Shown piece by piece: positions 61,285-64,000 of a stretch of DNA of 64,000 nt. Origin of the DNA: Sialis fuliginosa (Eukaryota > Arthropoda > Insecta > Megaloptera > Sialidae); the NCBI GenBank assembly GCA_961205875.1, contig OY540822.1, positions 15,006,501-15,070,500 of the forward strand, given 5' to 3'. Under the pieces are notes generated by a model. That model worked only from the letters and a program-made list of their open reading frames with translations, had not been told where the DNA came from and did no database searches. The number at the start of each line of letters is the position of its first letter. Position 1 is the first letter of the stretch. The position numbers were made by a program, and so were the translations under genes.

Positions 61285-61429
61285 TACTACTGTAGTCTGA
61301 AATGCCCCTCCATCTCACTGCTGCAAAAACAAAAATGGAACGAATTTTTTTGATTGCCATTTATAATTTTTCATTTGCTCCTTTTAAGCTTAGAAGTTAG
61401 GAATTTCGGATTTTTTTCAATACAATATC

Positions 61430-61590
61430 GATTTATCTATTTTAATTCGTTTATAATAGGGGGAAGAAAGTGGTCGCGACGCTCTTAGGGCAAGTAATAG
61501 ATTTAAAGATAAATATGTAAGCTATAATTAAAAAAAAAATGAATCTGTAGGATCGCGCCAAGCTGAATATTAAGTATTCAACGTAAAAAT
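61430..61590. repeat. Second single-copy relative of the satellite monomer
   Basis: GGTCGCGACGCTCTTAGGG, AAAGATAAATATGTAAGCTA, an A-run, and GATCGCGCCAAGCTGAATAT match the minus strand of the 184-bp monomer in order (GATCGCGCCAAGCTGAGATAT there). Confidence 0.7.
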
Positions 61591-61599
61591 GTTACGTTA

Positions 61600-63774
61600 T
61601 CATTTTTTTTCGCACGTATTGTGGGACTAACTTCATAAAGGTTATTAATTACCACTTAAGTATACTTATAGTCGCTGCTAATGCCTAGAAAAGTATTTCG
61701 AATTTGTTAAAGAAATATTTATAAATATGAATAAAACCAATTAACATGTATAACTTTTTCTCGTAGGTTAAAATTCAATATAAATTTGAACAAGTTATTT
61801 GACAAAAAGTTTTTGTAGCCCTAAGCTCAAACGGGATTGAAAAGGTTACAGAACAGACGAGGATGTTTTTATTGGCTTTTTTTATTCCTCCATGAAAGGT
61901 TCATATTACTCTTCTTTATTCTATAGTTTTTATATTTCGTTTTTTCACAAAAAATATGGATATCTAACTTAATTGATATATGCAAGAACAGTAGCACCTC
62001 GATTTCTCCTAATAATCAATTAAGCTTCGTTGCAATTCTAGTACTAATTAATTTTTTTACTGATTTTCTGATTTTGAATACACATTGATTTGTTGCTGCA
62101 GTTGCATTTTTTTTAAGTTAATATCACTAGTAATTTTTCATAATACGTGGTTTAATTACAACAACATTACAACTATTTTTTTGTGTGTATTATTTATATA
62201 AGTAACTCACGAGACAAACAGTGAAAAACCTATCAAAATCTGTTCAACTTTTGCCCAAATCATATTCAAATTTGTACAATTGGAAAAATAAAAGGATTAA
62301 GAATTTAATTATAGATATGTATTTATTTTTTACCTAATAAATATGGTCGTATATATGTACATTATTATTGATATGTAAATTTCTATTTCTATTTGAATTT
62401 ATTTAATATTCAACAGTGTTAATACAATAAATTCAATAACTATAATATACAAAAGTAATAAATACTGAAACGAAAACATTTTATACACAAAACAAACAAT
62501 ATTACAATTATTATACATAATTGAATTTATTTCGAGTTGTAGCGTTATGATATTTGATATAATTTACTTCCGGTTGCTGTCTAACATGTAGGTATGCATT
62601 ATGTATAGTACAATCTATGTAAAATGTTTCAAGGTATAACATTATTCCTTTAGTACAGAGTTTCGGCAAGCTTACAACATTCGCGTTGATTCTGCCGGCG
62701 TACCCCACTTTTGACAAAAATAATTGGAGTGAGGAGAAGGTCTTATAACACATTTGTAATTTGCATAAAAGTGGGTGGTACGTATCCCTGGTGATACGCG
62801 TATCCCACTTTTTTAACTTCATAATGTAATTTTTTATTAATAGGATGAACAGAAATTTATTGCCCAATCCAATAAAACCTATTTCAACATTTTTTACAAA
62901 TTAATTACAATTTATTACGACTGTAAATAAAATTAATGTTACCGCTTTTTTTATTGGCTGTATTGTTAATTATTATTATTATTAATTATTTATTAATATA
63001 ATAGTAATTTTTAGAGGAATTTAGCATGCAACGTAAACATTGAAAAATTTGGGTTTGAGATTTTGGCTTTCTCAAAGGAAACTTTATATAAACCGTTCTA
63101 TGTATACATACATATAGTTACCATCTTTAGGTTAATGTGCAATTTATGTTAATGATATTTTGTGCTTCATGCAGAAGTGGTTAGCATAAAGCATAACTTC
63201 ACGTTATATAGTTCAATTAAAGAGAATACCTTATATGTTGACATTCAACATAAGTGACTTGTAAATTCATTTGCCTATTGTTAAACCCATAATCTGAATT
63301 AAATTACCATTTTGTTTATAGAAAATATATTGAAATAAAAACTATAAGGAATTTTACAGTGATACAATTAAAAGAAAACTAAAATTTAAGTGTATTTTAA
63401 GGGGTAATGAATGTTTCAGATAAGAAATAAGTGTCAAAATTTAATTGATCTATTTTATTCCAGTCCCAGATAAAGTTTTATTTCCATTATTATTAAAATG
63501 AAAACACATTTCACTTATTTGTTTGGCTTTTACAGCAAATATAAATATTTTCATTTCGTTTGAAGTCTTGTTTAATTATCTTTGAATATAGTTTAAAATT
63601 TAATTTGTAGTTAAAATGGGGCAGAGTTATCATAATTCAAAAACACTGTGTCTTATTTAAAAATACATTTTTATGGTTTTGATTGCAATTTTAATTACAG
63701 TTTATTTCATTTTTAATTGATTAACAAAAATAAAATGTTCTGGATAGTAAATTTGTCAACATCGATATGAATAT
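61600..63774. other. AT-rich stretch; one palindromic patch
   Basis: Around 62700-62820 the word AAAAGTGGG occurs three times, two of them forming a hairpin with TACGTATC/GATACGCGTA. The 118-codon minus frame at 62511-62867 runs through this repeat and has no recognisable domain. Confidence 0.4.
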
Positions 63775-64000
63775 TAGTTATTATTAGAGATTTTTTTTTC
63801 GGAAAATAGTTTTTTTACGATTTAATAATAATTAGTGCAAACGAAGCAGTAAAAAGTGTCGCAAATAGTTGGAAAGGTAGTTGCAAATAGTTGATTTCAA
63901 ATTGTGTTCAATCAAACCAGTTTTATGAAAACGGTGGAGATATGTAATAAAAATTACAATAAATGCATTTTTTAATAGTTGAAAAACTATTTTTCCAATC
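63775..64000 (-). mobile_element. Second copy of the GTTATAACTAG MITE, cut by window end
   Basis: ATTAGTGCAAACGAAGCAG, AAAAAGTGTCGCAAATAGTTG and AACGGTGGAGATATGTAATA are the inverted counterparts of 37551-37760. The sequence reaches ATAGTTGAAAAACTATTTTT, close to the terminus, at the last bases. Confidence 0.75.

Noticed and set aside
60932-61360. 142-codon minus-strand frame
   Set aside because: It runs through the 77-nt hairpin and low-complexity AT/Phe-rich sequence, with no domain or splice evidence.
62511-62867. 118-codon minus-strand frame
   Set aside because: Overlaps a palindromic AAAAGTGGG repeat patch and lacks recognisable protein features.
1-64000. tRNA or rRNA genes
   Set aside because: Scanned for B-box-like GTTCGA words and conserved rRNA motifs on both strands by eye; none formed a credible cloverleaf or rRNA segment.

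Overview
The window is strongly AT-rich eukaryotic DNA, most likely from an insect. The evidence is short spliced exons with GT-AG introns, two recognisable animal housekeeping genes, and a dense layer of insect-type transposon relics (mariner/pogo-like TA-flanked MITEs, hAT-like termini, RTE-type retroposon tails, giant foldback elements). The order cannot be fixed from sequence alone; base composition and repeat style would fit several AT-rich groups, such as sternorrhynchan Hemiptera or small parasitoid wasps.

Genes occupy a small part. At the left edge (1-2062, minus strand) lie the first six coding exons of a GDP-forming-type succinyl-CoA ligase beta subunit (SUCLG2-like), running out of the window. 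About 0.67 kb upstream and divergent is a complete three-coding-exon alpha-endosulfine/ARPP-19 gene (2734-3427, plus strand), with the Greatwall-site FDSGDY motif and a C-terminal basic phosphosite. Around 19.6-21.2 kb a third, unrecognised minus-strand gene has three phase-compatible exons encoding a small membrane protein. Its annotated stop is a UGA followed in frame by 58 codons of non-AT-rich, protein-like sequence, and a second in-frame UGA lies just upstream of the likely start. I consider this the most interesting protein-coding observation here.

Nearly everything else is repeat-derived. Main features: a 10-copy, 184-bp satellite array (25.13-26.97 kb) whose monomer has diverged single-copy relatives at 53.6 and 61.5 kb; two foldback elements (6.2 and 18.6 kb) with head-to-head hammerhead-ribozyme-like motifs, one flanked by a 17-bp direct repeat; large foldbacks of about 0.8 kb at 12.0, 30.3 and 56.7 kb; a 427-bp TIR element with an exact 6-bp target duplication at 10.8 kb; a TA-flanked deletion derivative of a pogo/Tigger-type transposon with a transposase C-terminal relic at 17.8 kb; a mariner-like MITE containing a nested palindrome at 17.1 kb; and a dispersed MITE family (termini near GGTACCAGTCTTGG) with six copies.

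From 21.2 kb to the right edge no complete gene is visible. This may be intergenic or a long intron/5' region of the minus-strand gene. A few less AT-rich islands (49.1, 51.7-51.9, 59.37 kb) have splice-like or regulatory-like features and are listed as leads only.
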